A stretch of DNA of 7,770 nt from Christensenella sp. UBA7707 (lineage in GTDB: Bacteria; Bacillota; Clostridia; Christensenellales; CAG-138). Below the pieces are notes generated by a model that ran no database searches, had not been told where the DNA came from, and saw nothing but the letters and a program-made list of their open reading frames with translations. Location: NCBI GenBank assembly GCA_002482435.1, contig DLFZ01000104.1:1-7770 (forward strand), read 5' to 3'. This document shows, in pieces, positions 1 to 5,567 of the stretch. The position numbers and the translations under genes are program-made. Every line of letters starts with the position of its first letter. The stretch's first letter is position 1.

Positions 1-23
1 TCTAACTTTTTGGGGTCACTTCA
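1..23. mobile_element. Possible terminal inverted repeat of an IS3/IS150-type insertion sequence
   Basis: Read on the minus strand from position 23, the sequence begins TGAAGTGACCCC and continues with five A and GTTAGA. This layout (TG tip, then a GACCCC-like block, an A-run and GTT) recalls from memory the ends of IS150-group IS3-family elements. If so, the tip is at 23 and the body lies left of the window. No transposase sequence is visible, so the call rests on the end sequence alone. The same bases also form a small hairpin (5-12 with 22-29, eight perfect pairs), so a terminator-like or chance palindrome is the alternative. Confidence 0.35.
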
Positions 24-93
24 AAAAGTAGCGGGGCGTTGTGCCGTTAAGGAAAACCCGTTTCGGCTTGCGATTCGTTTGCGGTTTTTTGCC

Positions 94-1467
94 TCAGGAG
101 CGCCTGCGGCGTACCCATACGAAAACAGACGCCGCAAACGCAACCATCGAGCAGGCAAGCAGCGCCCACAGGATTTCCTGCACCGCGTCGCCGGTTTGAG
201 GGATCATGGAGACAGTGATATTGAGCGTGTAGCTGGCACTTTTGCCGTTGATTGTATAGGTGACCGTACTTTGTCCGGCCTTTTTCGCCGTAAAGGTGTT
301 ACCCGAAAGCGAAAAGTAGTTGCTGTCGTAACTCCATGCGCCACCTAGGACGCTCGGCGTGAGGGTAATGCTTCCGCCTACAAATACGGCGTTGCCAGCG
401 GGTGATGCCGTGATCACAAGCGGATTCTCCTCGGGAACTTCTACGGGTGGCGTTTGGCTGTCAAGCGCAAGTGCATACGCAGGCCCGACGTAGAAGGTTT
501 CACCTGTTAAGCTTGCGCCGGGTACGCCCACCGCGAGGACCACTTCATAGTCGTTAAAAACTGCATCGTAAAGGGTTGACGAAGGCGCCGGGAAATTATC
601 CATGGAAGTAACGCTGAGGGTTGTGCCGGAAACGAGCACTTCCCCCAAATAGCTATTGCCGCCGATAAGGGAGCGCATATAGCAGTAAATTTCCTGCCCA
701 GGCGCCAAAGTGGGCACTGAGGGGCAAACGATTGTAAGGACGCCCGTATCGCTTATTGTGCAAGAAGAAACCGCAAGCGTTGGAAGTGTACTGTCGGGAA
801 CCACCAGCGCATAAGGCGCAGACGGAGGAGCAGCGGAAATCGCCTGCAAAGCGCCGTCGGGCATACTAAGCGAGTTGCTAGCTATAAAAAAGGGAATCTT
901 GCTCTTGTCGATGCGAATCACAGGGCGCACACCGCACGGCAAACCAGAGGAGATGGATTGAAGAGAACCCGATTGCACGACTGTCGCAGAGCCACCAGAA
1001 GAATCTGATAGCCAGTAGGAAGATTCCATGTCGCTGCTGTCATATGCAATGAGTAGCGCGGAATTGCCGAAATAGGAAGGGTTCTGAGCCTGGGCGCTCG
1101 ATAAAAGCATCACCTTATCAGTACCTAGCAGCACATTTTTTTCGGCAGCGGAAAAGGCGCTGTCATAAAAAGTGCCGTTAAGCCATGTTCGGATTTCGCT
1201 GCTTTCCCACGGATCTGAAGTGTTGTCGTATTCCCGGGAGGCCAAAACTCTTGCTGAAAGGAGTAAAATCTCGTCGCCGCTGCTGTCAAGCAGGTACCAT
1301 TGAATCGGAGCGGAGCCGGAGTCCGAATCGTAATGGCCGAAATTGACCGTCGGGAAGTCACTTGTAGCCGGTCCACGCCCGGGAAAGTTGCCAATGGTTC
1401 CCGTGGCGCAGGCAGATAAAACGAAAGCTAAAACCAGACAGAGAACAACAAGACGGCTTCTTTTCAT
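94..1467 (-). CDS. DUF6273-like lipoprotein with Ig-like domain and C-terminal sortase signal
   Basis: Predicted 457-residue surface protein of unknown function. The N-terminus (MKRSRL, then a hydrophobic stretch) ends in the lipobox LSAC with Cys at residue 20, the expected lipidation site. Residues about 40-195 resemble DUF6273: an IQWYLLD strand, ILLLSARVL, a Tyr/Trp segment leading to SSEIRTWLNGTFYDSAFS, and the closing GVRPVIRID. The middle (about 200-340) is unassigned. Residues about 350-420 look like a bacterial Ig-like (Big) domain (ITASPAGN, then KKAGQSTVTYTING). The C-terminus carries IPQTGD (from residue 422), a hydrophobic helix and RRRRS, which is a sortase-type sorting signal. 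I chose the ATG at 1467 because GGAG lies 6 nt upstream; the longer frame starts at a TTG four codons earlier without a suitable site. Having both a lipobox and a sorting signal is unusual. It appears monocistronic. Confidence 0.85.
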   Translation of the reverse strand: MKRSRLVVLCLVLAFVLSACATGTIGNFPGRGPATSDFPTVNFGHYDSDSGSAPIQWYLLDSSGDEILLLSARVLASREYDNTSDPWESSEIRTWLNGTFYDSAFSAAEKNVLLGTDKVMLLSSAQAQNPSYFGNSALLIAYDSSDMESSYWLSDSSGGSATVVQSGSLQSISSGLPCGVRPVIRIDKSKIPFFIASNSLSMPDGALQAISAAPPSAPYALVVPDSTLPTLAVSSCTISDTGVLTIVCPSVPTLAPGQEIYCYMRSLIGGNSYLGEVLVSGTTLSVTSMDNFPAPSSTLYDAVFNDYEVVLAVGVPGASLTGETFYVGPAYALALDSQTPPVEVPEENPLVITASPAGNAVFVGGSITLTPSVLGGAWSYDSNYFSLSGNTFTAKKAGQSTVTYTINGKSASYTLNITVSMIPQTGDAVQEILWALLACSMVAFAASVFVWVRRRRS

Positions 1468-1511
1468 TTTGCACTCCAAAGTTTTCCAATTTTTAAATAT
1501 TTCGTTAAAAT

Positions 1512-1538
1512 ATTATATCATTTTGAGTTCCAGCACAA
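1512..1538 (-). promoter_or_regulatory. Promoter of the DUF6273-like lipoprotein gene
   Basis: On the minus strand, TGATATAAT gives a perfect TATAAT -10 (1512-1517) with an extended TGn element. A weak -35 TTGTGC (1533-1538) sits 15 bp upstream. The start codon lies about 45 bp downstream at 1467, leaving a short AT-rich leader. The extended -10 probably compensates for the poor -35. Confidence 0.55.
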
Positions 1539-1748
1539 GGGAAGGGTGTAAATATTTGGGTTTTCTTGTCGGTTGCGCACACATAAAACCCCGATTCCAC
1601 TAGGCAAGATGGGCTTCTAGTATCCAATTGGCCGGTTTCAAGTTGATTGTTAATTATGAACTTCCATTTCGGAGTATTCTCCGCGTATCTTCCCCCTGTC
1701 CTCCGTTGCAATAACGGATATCCACATCAAAGCTAATTCGAAGGTTTT

Positions 1749-1780
1749 ATTTCGTGAACCATTTCGTGTGTAATTTCGTG
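1749..1780. repeat. Three direct ATTTCGTG repeats with 12-bp period
   Basis: The octamer ATTTCGTG occurs at 1749-1756, 1761-1768 and 1773-1780, separated by AACC and TGTA. A 12-bp spacing is close to one helical turn. The repeats lie in a gene-free stretch (1541-1878), where I see no other coding sequence or promoter. They could be an iterated protein-binding site, an attachment-site arm, or the decayed end of a gene: on the minus strand they read HTK-LHTK-WFTK and then a stop. Confidence 0.5.
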
Positions 1781-1878
1781 TGCAGTATAGCTGCGCAAAG
1801 TGATATTCGTCGCGTTAAGCACGAACTTATGTGAGCAAAAATGAGCGCATATTGCGTAAAGCAGGTGTTTCGGGCAAC

Positions 1879-1903
1879 AAAAAACCCGTAAACGCGGGCT
1901 TTT
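1879..1903 (-). terminator. Intrinsic terminator downstream of the stray tRNA 3' end
   Basis: On the minus strand a CCCG/CGGG stem (1895-1898 with 1885-1888, loop of six) is followed by six T. A-rich flanks facing T-rich flanks allow a longer stem. It lies just beyond the tRNA 3'-end fragment at 1911-1933, the same arrangement as the terminator of the intact tRNA-Ala gene. Confidence 0.5.
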
Positions 1904-1910
1904 CTTGATT

Positions 1911-1933
1911 TGCTGAAGATAAGGGGGCTCGAA
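1911..1933 (-). pseudogene. Stray copy of the tRNA-Ala 3' end
   Basis: Positions 1911-1933 match the 3' end of the intact tRNA-Ala (2104-2126) at 21 of 23 bases. The match covers the CCA region (here GCA on the minus strand), the acceptor 3' strand and the 3' half of the T-arm. It stops exactly at the T-loop, and no 5' acceptor strand, D-arm or anticodon arm is found. This is either the remains of a second tRNA gene or an attachment-site duplication left by an element that integrated at the tRNA 3' end; such elements characteristically duplicate this part of the tRNA. Confidence 0.6.
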
Positions 1934-2050
1934 TTTCGGCCATCGGCATCGGGCCGCTTGTACTCCGTACTACGCAGCCCGGCCTGACACGAAATTCCGG
2001 GGCCTAAAAAAGCCGCACTGAGGCTTTTTTTTACGGCCCTTCGAGCCCCT
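1923..2050. other. Nested palindromic segment next to the tRNA-Ala gene
   Basis: The ends are inverted: GGGGCTCGAA (1924-1933) faces TTCGAGCCCC (2040-2049), both T-arm-like. Inside, GAATTTCG (1931-1938) faces CGAAATTC (1990-1997). Within that, GGGC and GC blocks flank a GTAC-TCC-GTAC hairpin and face GC and GCCC blocks (about 1950-1982). A third stem joins GGGCC (2000-2004) to GGCCC (2035-2039) around a terminator-like hairpin. I recognise no RNA family. It could be a structured RNA, a recombination site, or a small remnant of an integrated element. Confidence 0.45.
2005..2032. terminator. Terminator-like hairpin inside the palindromic segment
   Basis: Six A and GCC (2006-2014) face GGC and a run of eight T (2022-2032) around a seven-base loop. 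The plus strand has the longer T-run, but the minus strand also ends in six T, so it may act in both directions. There is no obvious plus-strand gene that it would end. Confidence 0.5.
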
Positions 2051-2070
2051 CCAACATTGCTCCATCAAGT

Positions 2071-2093
2071 AAAAAAAACACCCATTCGGGTGC
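2071..2093 (-). terminator. Intrinsic terminator of tRNA-Ala
   Basis: On the minus strand CACCC-GAAT-GGGTG forms a five-pair GC-rich stem with a four-base loop, followed by eight T (2078 down to 2071). It begins about 11 bases past the tRNA CCA end, as expected for a monocistronic tRNA transcript. The A-run/T-run symmetry would also let it work on the plus strand. Confidence 0.8.
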
Positions 2094-2103
2094 TTTTTTT
2101 GCT

Positions 2104-2179
2104 TGGTGGAGATAAGGGGGCTCGAACCCCTGGCCTCCGCATTGCGAACGCGGCGCTATACCAGCTTAGCTATATCCCC
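2104..2179 (-). tRNA. tRNA-Ala (anticodon CGC)
   Basis: This is a full cloverleaf of 76 nt including the encoded CCA. The acceptor GGGGATA pairs with TATCTCC and keeps the G3-U70 wobble that is the alanine identity element. The anticodon stem CCGCG/TGCGG encloses the loop TTCGCAA with anticodon CGC, which reads GCG. The T-arm is AGGGG-TTCGAGC-CCCCT and the discriminator is A. It is transcribed divergently from the tRNA-Arg gene, with its own promoter and terminator. Confidence 0.96.
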
Positions 2180-2231
2180 ATATTCTGTTCGCTGTCAATG
2201 GCGGTTGAAAACGCGCTCCACAGCAAAAAAT

Positions 2232-2260
2232 ACTATACACCAGCGGCACCAAAAAATCAA
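2232..2260 (-). promoter_or_regulatory. Promoter of tRNA-Ala
   Basis: On the minus strand a -35 TTGATT (2255-2260) and a -10 TATAGT (2232-2237) are separated by exactly 17 bp. The mature tRNA starts about 45 bases past the expected transcription start. Confidence 0.7.
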
Positions 2261-2292
2261 CAACTTTTTCGCAATCATCGCAAGCGTTTCGC

Positions 2293-2321
2293 TTGACATT
2301 TTCGGTTGGCTGCGCTACAAT
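2293..2321 (+). promoter_or_regulatory. Promoter of tRNA-Arg
   Basis: A perfect -35 TTGACA (2293-2298) and a -10 TACAAT (2316-2321) are separated by 17 bp. The mature tRNA begins at 2340, about 12 bases past the likely transcription start. This is a strong consensus promoter, typical of stable RNA genes. Confidence 0.85.
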
Positions 2322-2339
2322 AACAAAGCACGAAAAATT

Positions 2340-2416
2340 GCGCCCTTGGCTCAGCTGGATAGAGCGTTTGGCTACGGACCAGAAGGTCGGGGGTTCGAAT
2401 CCCTCAGGGCGCGCCA
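2340..2416 (+). tRNA. tRNA-Arg (anticodon ACG)
   Basis: This is a complete cloverleaf of 77 nt with encoded CCA. The acceptor GCGCCCT pairs with AGGGCGC and the discriminator is G. The anticodon stem TTTGG/CCAGA encloses CTACGGA with anticodon ACG, whose A34 is normally edited to inosine so that it reads CGU, CGC and CGA. The T-arm contains GGTTCGAATCC. A strong promoter precedes it and a strong terminator follows. Confidence 0.96.
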
Positions 2417-2441
2417 CGTCGGAGCAAAGTCCGCTCCACGC

Positions 2442-2476
2442 AAAATCCCGGTTCGCATAGCGAGCCGGGATTTTTT
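2442..2476 (+). terminator. Intrinsic terminator of tRNA-Arg
   Basis: The left arm AAAATCCCGG faces CCGGGATTTT, extended inside by TCGC/GCGA around a three-base loop, and ends in six T. It lies 26 bases past the tRNA end. A smaller hairpin, GGAGC/GCTCC, occupies the interval (about 2421-2438). Confidence 0.88.
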
Positions 2477-2497
2477 GTACCGCTCTCTTGCTCCTCC

Positions 2498-2588
2498 TTT
2501 TCCGCAAAAAGGCACGGCAGCCGCGGCTAAACACTTGCAAGCGTGTGCTTTTACGCCGCTTGGCTGCCTACCACCTTTTTGCGGAGAA
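2498..2588. repeat. Long imperfect hairpin / palindromic element
   Basis: TCCGCAAAAAGG (2501-2512) is perfectly inverted at 2574-2585, and the stem extends to 2498/2588 with one G-T pair. Further in, GGCAGCC (2516-2522) faces GGCTGCC (2562-2568) and GCGGC (2523-2527) faces GCCGC (2555-2559). The apex holds an ACAC/GTGT pair (about 2531-2546). That is some 24 paired bases on each arm. It has the size and form of a miniature palindromic element or REP-like repeat. A second terminator is unlikely because no T-run follows. No reading frame here looks coding. Confidence 0.65.
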
Positions 2589-2619
2589 CCGGATGCTTTT
2601 TTGTTGCGGCCCGATCAGA

Positions 2620-2685
2620 AGGGATTCGAAGAGCGGCACAGAAAAACCTCTAGTGGAGCGTTTTCTCGCCCCGCGATTTTGTGCC
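2620..2685. repeat. Second palindromic intergenic element
   Basis: After GGGATTCGAA (2621-2630), GGCACA (2635-2640) faces TGTGCC (2680-2685). Inside, AGAAAA (2640-2645) faces TTTTCT (2661-2666) around a CTC/GAG stem with loop TAGTG. From memory, segments with a GGATTCGAA start and a GAAAA...TGGA...TTTTC hairpin occur between genes of Clostridia, but I cannot verify this here. Confidence 0.4.
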
Positions 2686-2701
2686 AGGCGTGACGCGCAG
2701 C

Positions 2702-2761
2702 GCATGGAATGGCCCACGACGGGGCACGCCTCGGTCACAAGGCCTGTGGGCCGTCGCATGC
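2702..2761. repeat. Third palindromic intergenic element
   Basis: GCATG (2702-2706) faces CATGC (2757-2761), and GGCCCAC (2711-2717) faces GTGGGCC (2746-2752). The two stems are separated by a symmetric four-base internal loop, and the apical loop has 28 bases. It ends about 80 bases upstream of the GNAT start, so it could be an upstream regulatory structure or another interspersed repeat. Nothing coding is seen between 2477 and 2841. Confidence 0.45.
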
Positions 2762-2816
2762 TCGGCCTATGGAAAAATGGCATTCATAAACAGCCTTAAC
2801 CTTAATTGTCCAAAAC

Positions 2817-2822
2817 TATAAT
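2817..2822 (+). promoter_or_regulatory. Probable -10 box for the first GNAT gene
   Basis: A perfect TATAAT lies 19 bp before the ATG at 2842. The -35 region is poor (TTAACC at 2796-2801, 15-bp spacing), so strength is uncertain. It also argues against a start at 2806, which would fall upstream of the transcription start. Confidence 0.45.
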
Positions 2823-2841
2823 GTTGTGTGGGGTGTATGCG

Positions 2842-3393
2842 ATGATAACAATACGGCAACTGCGTTATACGGACATGGCGCAAGCCATCTCCTTAAAAAA
2901 GCTATGCTGGCCGGAGGAACTGGCAGGGTTGTCCGATGTGCAACTGGATTCGGAGCGCGAATTTGCATTTTGGACGGCTTGGATGAATGCCGCAGAGCAA
3001 AATAACGACATTCGCATGCTGTACGGAGCTTTCGACGGCGACGAGATGCTGGGGGTTGCGTTCGGAAGTTTTGTGGAATCAAAGGATGCGCCGGAAAGCG
3101 GTTTTGAGCTGAACGGTTTATGGGTTTACCCACAGCATCGTGGAAAAGGAGTATCCTTAAAGTTGCTGCTGACGCTTCTTGATGATTTTTACAGGTTGGG
3201 CGCAAGGCAAATTGTCATTTACAACTTCCATTTCTCTTCTTCTAATAGCTTTTATCGAAAGTTTGGATGCCAAGTAATCGGCACAGAATATCAAACGGAG
3301 GATCACATTCCTGTGGACATCTTCTCCTGCGACATTGCGGACATGAAAAGCAGGATTGTTGAATCGTTGGCTCACATTGCGGCCGAGATTTAA
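2842..3393 (+). CDS. GNAT-family N-acetyltransferase
   Basis: A 183-residue protein predicted to transfer an acetyl group from acetyl-CoA to an amine; the substrate is unknown. Motif A is clear: FELNGLWVYPQHRGKGVS, with the acetyl-CoA pyrophosphate loop QHRGKG at residues 98-103. Motif B follows with the Asn/Tyr-containing segment SNSFYRKFGC (about 134-143). The N-terminal part MITIRQLRYTDMAQAISL is the usual first strand and helix. The ATG at 2842 is chosen over an upstream TTG (2806) because GGGG lies 8 nt before it, homologous proteins begin like MITIRQL, and a TATAAT box at 2817 would lie inside the longer version. It appears to be a single gene, with palindromic DNA upstream and a 150-bp gap downstream. 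Confidence 0.88.
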   Translation: MITIRQLRYTDMAQAISLKKLCWPEELAGLSDVQLDSEREFAFWTAWMNAAEQNNDIRMLYGAFDGDEMLGVAFGSFVESKDAPESGFELNGLWVYPQHRGKGVSLKLLLTLLDDFYRLGARQIVIYNFHFSSSNSFYRKFGCQVIGTEYQTEDHIPVDIFSCDIADMKSRIVESLAHIAAEI

Positions 3394-3542
3394 ACCAAGC
3401 TTCTTTTATAACGCCCGTTTTTGATGGGACGCTCCTTTTATGGTATTGTATTGGTAGATCAACAGAATTTGGCTGCCGTTTGGCACAGCAAATTGTTTAT
3501 AAACTTCGCTACTTTATTTAAAAAAGCAAAGGAGAAGTTACT

Positions 3543-3893
3543 ATGGAGAAGCCGCGCATTTTCACCATGCTTTTTTCAAGCGTTTATCCGCTGTATCTGC
3601 AAAAAGCGGAGAGAAAAGGAAGAACAAAAGAAGAAGTAAAGGAAATCATTTTTTGGTTAACCGGTTATGACGAGCACTCCTTGCAGCAGCAGCTCATAAA
3701 CGAAGTGGATATGGAAACATTTTTTAGGCAAGCGCCTCGTATCAATCCGAACGCTTCGCTCATCAAAGGGGTCATTTGCGGATATCGCGTGGAAGAAATA
3801 GAAGACGAATTGATGCGGCAAATCCGCTATTTGGACAAATTAGTTGATGAGCTGGCCAAGGGCAAAGCCATGGACAAAATATTGAGGAAATAA
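3543..3893 (+). CDS. DUF2200 family protein
   Basis: A 116-residue cytoplasmic protein of unknown function. It matches the DUF2200 pattern along its whole length: the N-terminal [20 protein letters not shown], then [16 protein letters not shown], the central [17 protein letters not shown], and the C-terminal [15 protein letters not shown]. The length is normal for the family, which is usually a stand-alone small protein. The start has AAAGGAG 8 nt upstream. It lies 38 bp before the pirin gene on the same strand, so the two are probably co-transcribed. The family suggests no enzymatic role. Confidence 0.88.
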   Translation: MEKPRIFTMLFSSVYPLYLQKAERKGRTKEEVKEIIFWLTGYDEHSLQQQLINEVDMETFFRQAPRINPNASLIKGVICGYRVEEIEDELMRQIRYLDKLVDELAKGKAMDKILRK

Positions 3894-3931
3894 CCCTGTA
3901 ACTTCATCGAAAAAAGAAAAGGAGCAGCCAT

Positions 3932-4768
3932 ATGCCAAGAACAATCCGCGAAATCGTAACCGGTTCCACCCAGTACGACGGCGCAGGCGTAAAGCTCGTG
4001 CGCGTGATTGGCCATGCGAACGTAAAAGAGTTCGATCCTTTTTTGATGCTGGACGCATTTGATTCCAACGACCCGGCAGATTATGTAAAGGGCTTCCCCT
4101 GGCACCCGCACCGCGGCATTGAAACGGTAACCTATTTGATTCACGGCAACATTGAGCACGGCGACAGCCTTGGCAACAAAGGCGCGATTTTGGATGGCTG
4201 CTGCCAATGGATGACCGCCGGCAAGGGCATTTTGCATCAGGAAATGCCGCAGAGTGCGCAGCGGATGCTTGGCGTTCAGCTTTGGCTTAACCTTCCCAAG
4301 GCCGAAAAAATGACCGAGCCGCAATACCGCGACATTCGCGCGGAAGCTGTACCGCTCGTGCGAGGCGATGGTGCAGAGGTACACGTTATTTCAGGTACAT
4401 ACCGTGGCGTTTCTGGCGCGGTGCAGGGCGACTATGTAAAAGCGCTGTTTCTTGACGTGACCCTTCTCCCCCACGCCAAATGGGAATTTGCCACCGAAAC
4501 CGGTACAACGCTGTTTTTGTACATTGTGGAAGGCGAGGCCTCGTTCGACGGCACTTCGGGCGTATTCATTCCTGCCCGCCGGGCAGTGCTTTTCAACGAC
4601 GGCGATCAGCTCTTTGCACAAGCTGGCGAAAGCGGCGCACGGTTTTTGCTGTTTTGCGGCAAGCCGCTCAAGGAACCCATCGCATGGGGCGGCCCCATCG
4701 TGATGAACACGCAAGAGGAGCTGGAGCAGGCGTTTCGCGAGCTTCGAAACGGCACGTTTATACGCTGA
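3932..4768 (+). CDS. Pirin family protein (bicupin)
   Basis: A 278-residue cupin-superfamily protein, the usual length for bacterial pirins. The N-terminal cupin holds the metal ligands: FPWHPHRGIETVTYL gives His58 and His60, and GILHQEM gives His102 and Glu104, so all four expected ligands are present. DPFLMLDAF near residue 35 and AEVHVISG at the start of the second half are also typical, and a C-terminal cupin spans about 165-250. Pirins are iron-binding; some show quercetin 2,3-dioxygenase activity and others bind regulators or enzymes, so the role here is open. The start has AAGGAG 7 nt upstream. It follows the DUF2200 gene by 38 bp, probably in one transcript. Confidence 0.93.
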   Translation: MPRTIREIVTGSTQYDGAGVKLVRVIGHANVKEFDPFLMLDAFDSNDPADYVKGFPWHPHRGIETVTYLIHGNIEHGDSLGNKGAILDGCCQWMTAGKGILHQEMPQSAQRMLGVQLWLNLPKAEKMTEPQYRDIRAEAVPLVRGDGAEVHVISGTYRGVSGAVQGDYVKALFLDVTLLPHAKWEFATETGTTLFLYIVEGEASFDGTSGVFIPARRAVLFNDGDQLFAQAGESGARFLLFCGKPLKEPIAWGGPIVMNTQEELEQAFRELRNGTFIR

Positions 4769-4787
4769 GGCAAGTTCGCGCCTTTTT
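4768..4787 (+). terminator. Weak terminator-like hairpin after the pirin gene
   Basis: AGGC (4768-4771) faces GCCT (4780-4783), followed by TTTTT, right after the pirin stop codon. The stem has only four pairs, so read-through into the following GNAT gene is likely. Confidence 0.25.
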
Positions 4788-4832
4788 AGAATGATTGAAA
4801 ACTCTTTTGCAAAAAAGGAAGGCATTGTAGCT

Positions 4833-5327
4833 ATGCTCAACGGCAAGCTTGTTTCTCTTGTTTCCTACACCCGCGAGCGCTGCCACGCGCTGTTTCGCGC
4901 TTACGAAGCCGATCCGATGATGACCGAAACCCCGTTTTTGTATGATGAGCAAAAGATAAACGCCTATTTTGCCGCAAAAACGGGCGATCCGGCGCGCCGC
5001 ATCTTTGCGATCGAGCATCAGGGTGCGGTGATCGGCGAGCTTCAGCTCAAAAGAATCGAAGCGGAAAACAAAACATGCACCATGAGCATTGTCCTTGCCA
5101 ACGACGCTGTGAAAAACAAAGGGTTCGGCACCGAAGCGGAAAAGCTCGCCATCCGCTATGCGTTTGGCGAACTTCGCTTGAACGCCGTTTATGCGGATAC
5201 CACCGCACGCAATACGCGAAGCAAGCATGTGCTTGAAAAGCTCGGCTTCCACCATACACACGACGAAAATGGGATGTGCTTTTTTGTGCTCCACAAGGGA
5301 GCATCTTGCGAGGATATTCTCCTTTAA
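4833..5327 (+). CDS. GNAT-family N-acetyltransferase (RimJ/RimL-like)
   Basis: A 164-residue acetyl-CoA-dependent acetyltransferase resembling the RimJ/RimL-like GNAT group; the substrate is unknown. The start MLNGKLVSLVSYTRE is the usual opening strand. Motif A is CTMSIVLANDAVKNKGFGTE, with the acetyl-CoA loop KNKGFG at 94-99. Motif B is ADTTARNTRSKHVLEKLGF, with Asn127 and the LEKLGF ending (134-139). I chose the ATG at 4833: AAGGAAGG lies 10 nt upstream and it matches the normal N-terminus. An in-frame ATG at 4791 would add 14 residues but has no ribosome binding site. A decayed copy of this gene's middle and 3' end sits at 7217-7393, past the surface-protein gene. Confidence 0.88.
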   Translation: MLNGKLVSLVSYTRERCHALFRAYEADPMMTETPFLYDEQKINAYFAAKTGDPARRIFAIEHQGAVIGELQLKRIEAENKTCTMSIVLANDAVKNKGFGTEAEKLAIRYAFGELRLNAVYADTTARNTRSKHVLEKLGFHHTHDENGMCFFVLHKGASCEDILL

Positions 5328-5414
5328 GTTCTGTTTTTTAATTTCTCTATTTTGCTTTTCGTTGTTGCGGCGGTACAATCGTTTCCGCTTTTACGGAGAG
5401 CATTTATTTTTATC

Positions 5415-5443
5415 TTCCAAAATAAGTTCTGTCCGTATATAAT
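5415..5443 (+). promoter_or_regulatory. Candidate promoter of the surface-protein gene
   Basis: A perfect TATAAT (5438-5443) has a weak -35 TTCCAA (5415-5420) at 17-bp spacing. It implies a leader of about 118 nt before the start at 5568. A second possible promoter lies upstream (TTGCTT at 5352, TACAAT at 5374-5379, 16-bp spacing). Confidence 0.45.
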
Positions 5444-5505
5444 GGCAAATAATGACAATTTCCATTCCTTATCTTCCATTGCTTCCCGTATATTGCAACA
5501 TCTGC

Positions 5506-5525
5506 TTTTGCGCCCGTACGCAAAA
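5506..5525 (+). promoter_or_regulatory. Leader hairpin upstream of the surface-protein gene
   Basis: TTTTGCG (5506-5512) faces CGCAAAA (5519-5525) around a six-base loop, about 30 bases before the AAGGAG ribosome binding site. No T-run follows, so it is not a terminator. It could affect mRNA stability or translation. Confidence 0.3.
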
Positions 5526-5567
5526 ATCAACTGTTACCAAAAATCCCATTCACAAGGAGACACCCTT

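Noticed and set aside
53..88. Possible terminator after the lipoprotein gene (AAAACCCG facing CGGTTTT)
   Set aside because: The stem has a bulge and a 21-base loop, and only four T follow on the minus strand. It is too weak to call.
1749..1780. CRISPR array
   Set aside because: The units are only 8 bp with 4-bp spacers and only three copies, far below CRISPR repeat size.
2204..2300. Possible small gene between the divergent tRNAs
   Set aside because: The spacer is filled by two good divergent promoters, and no start with a ribosome binding site is present.
2103..2693. Long plus-strand open frame (196 codons) across the tRNA genes, with overlapping minus-strand frames
   Set aside because: It runs through both tRNA genes and the hairpins. 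Readings such as EIRGLEPLASALRTRRYTS come from reading through the antisense tRNA and are a known annotation artefact.
2488..2799. Open frame of 103 codons downstream of tRNA-Arg
   Set aside because: It consists of palindromic repeat sequence, is rich in Arg and Cys, has no ribosome binding site and matches no domain pattern.
3412..3431. Possible terminator after the first GNAT gene
   Set aside because: Three G-C pairs plus a bulged CG pair and no adjacent T-run; it does not meet a reasonable standard.
4758..5378. Minus-strand open frame opposite the second GNAT gene
   Set aside because: The opposite strand has a clear GNAT domain with a ribosome binding site, so this is a shadow frame.
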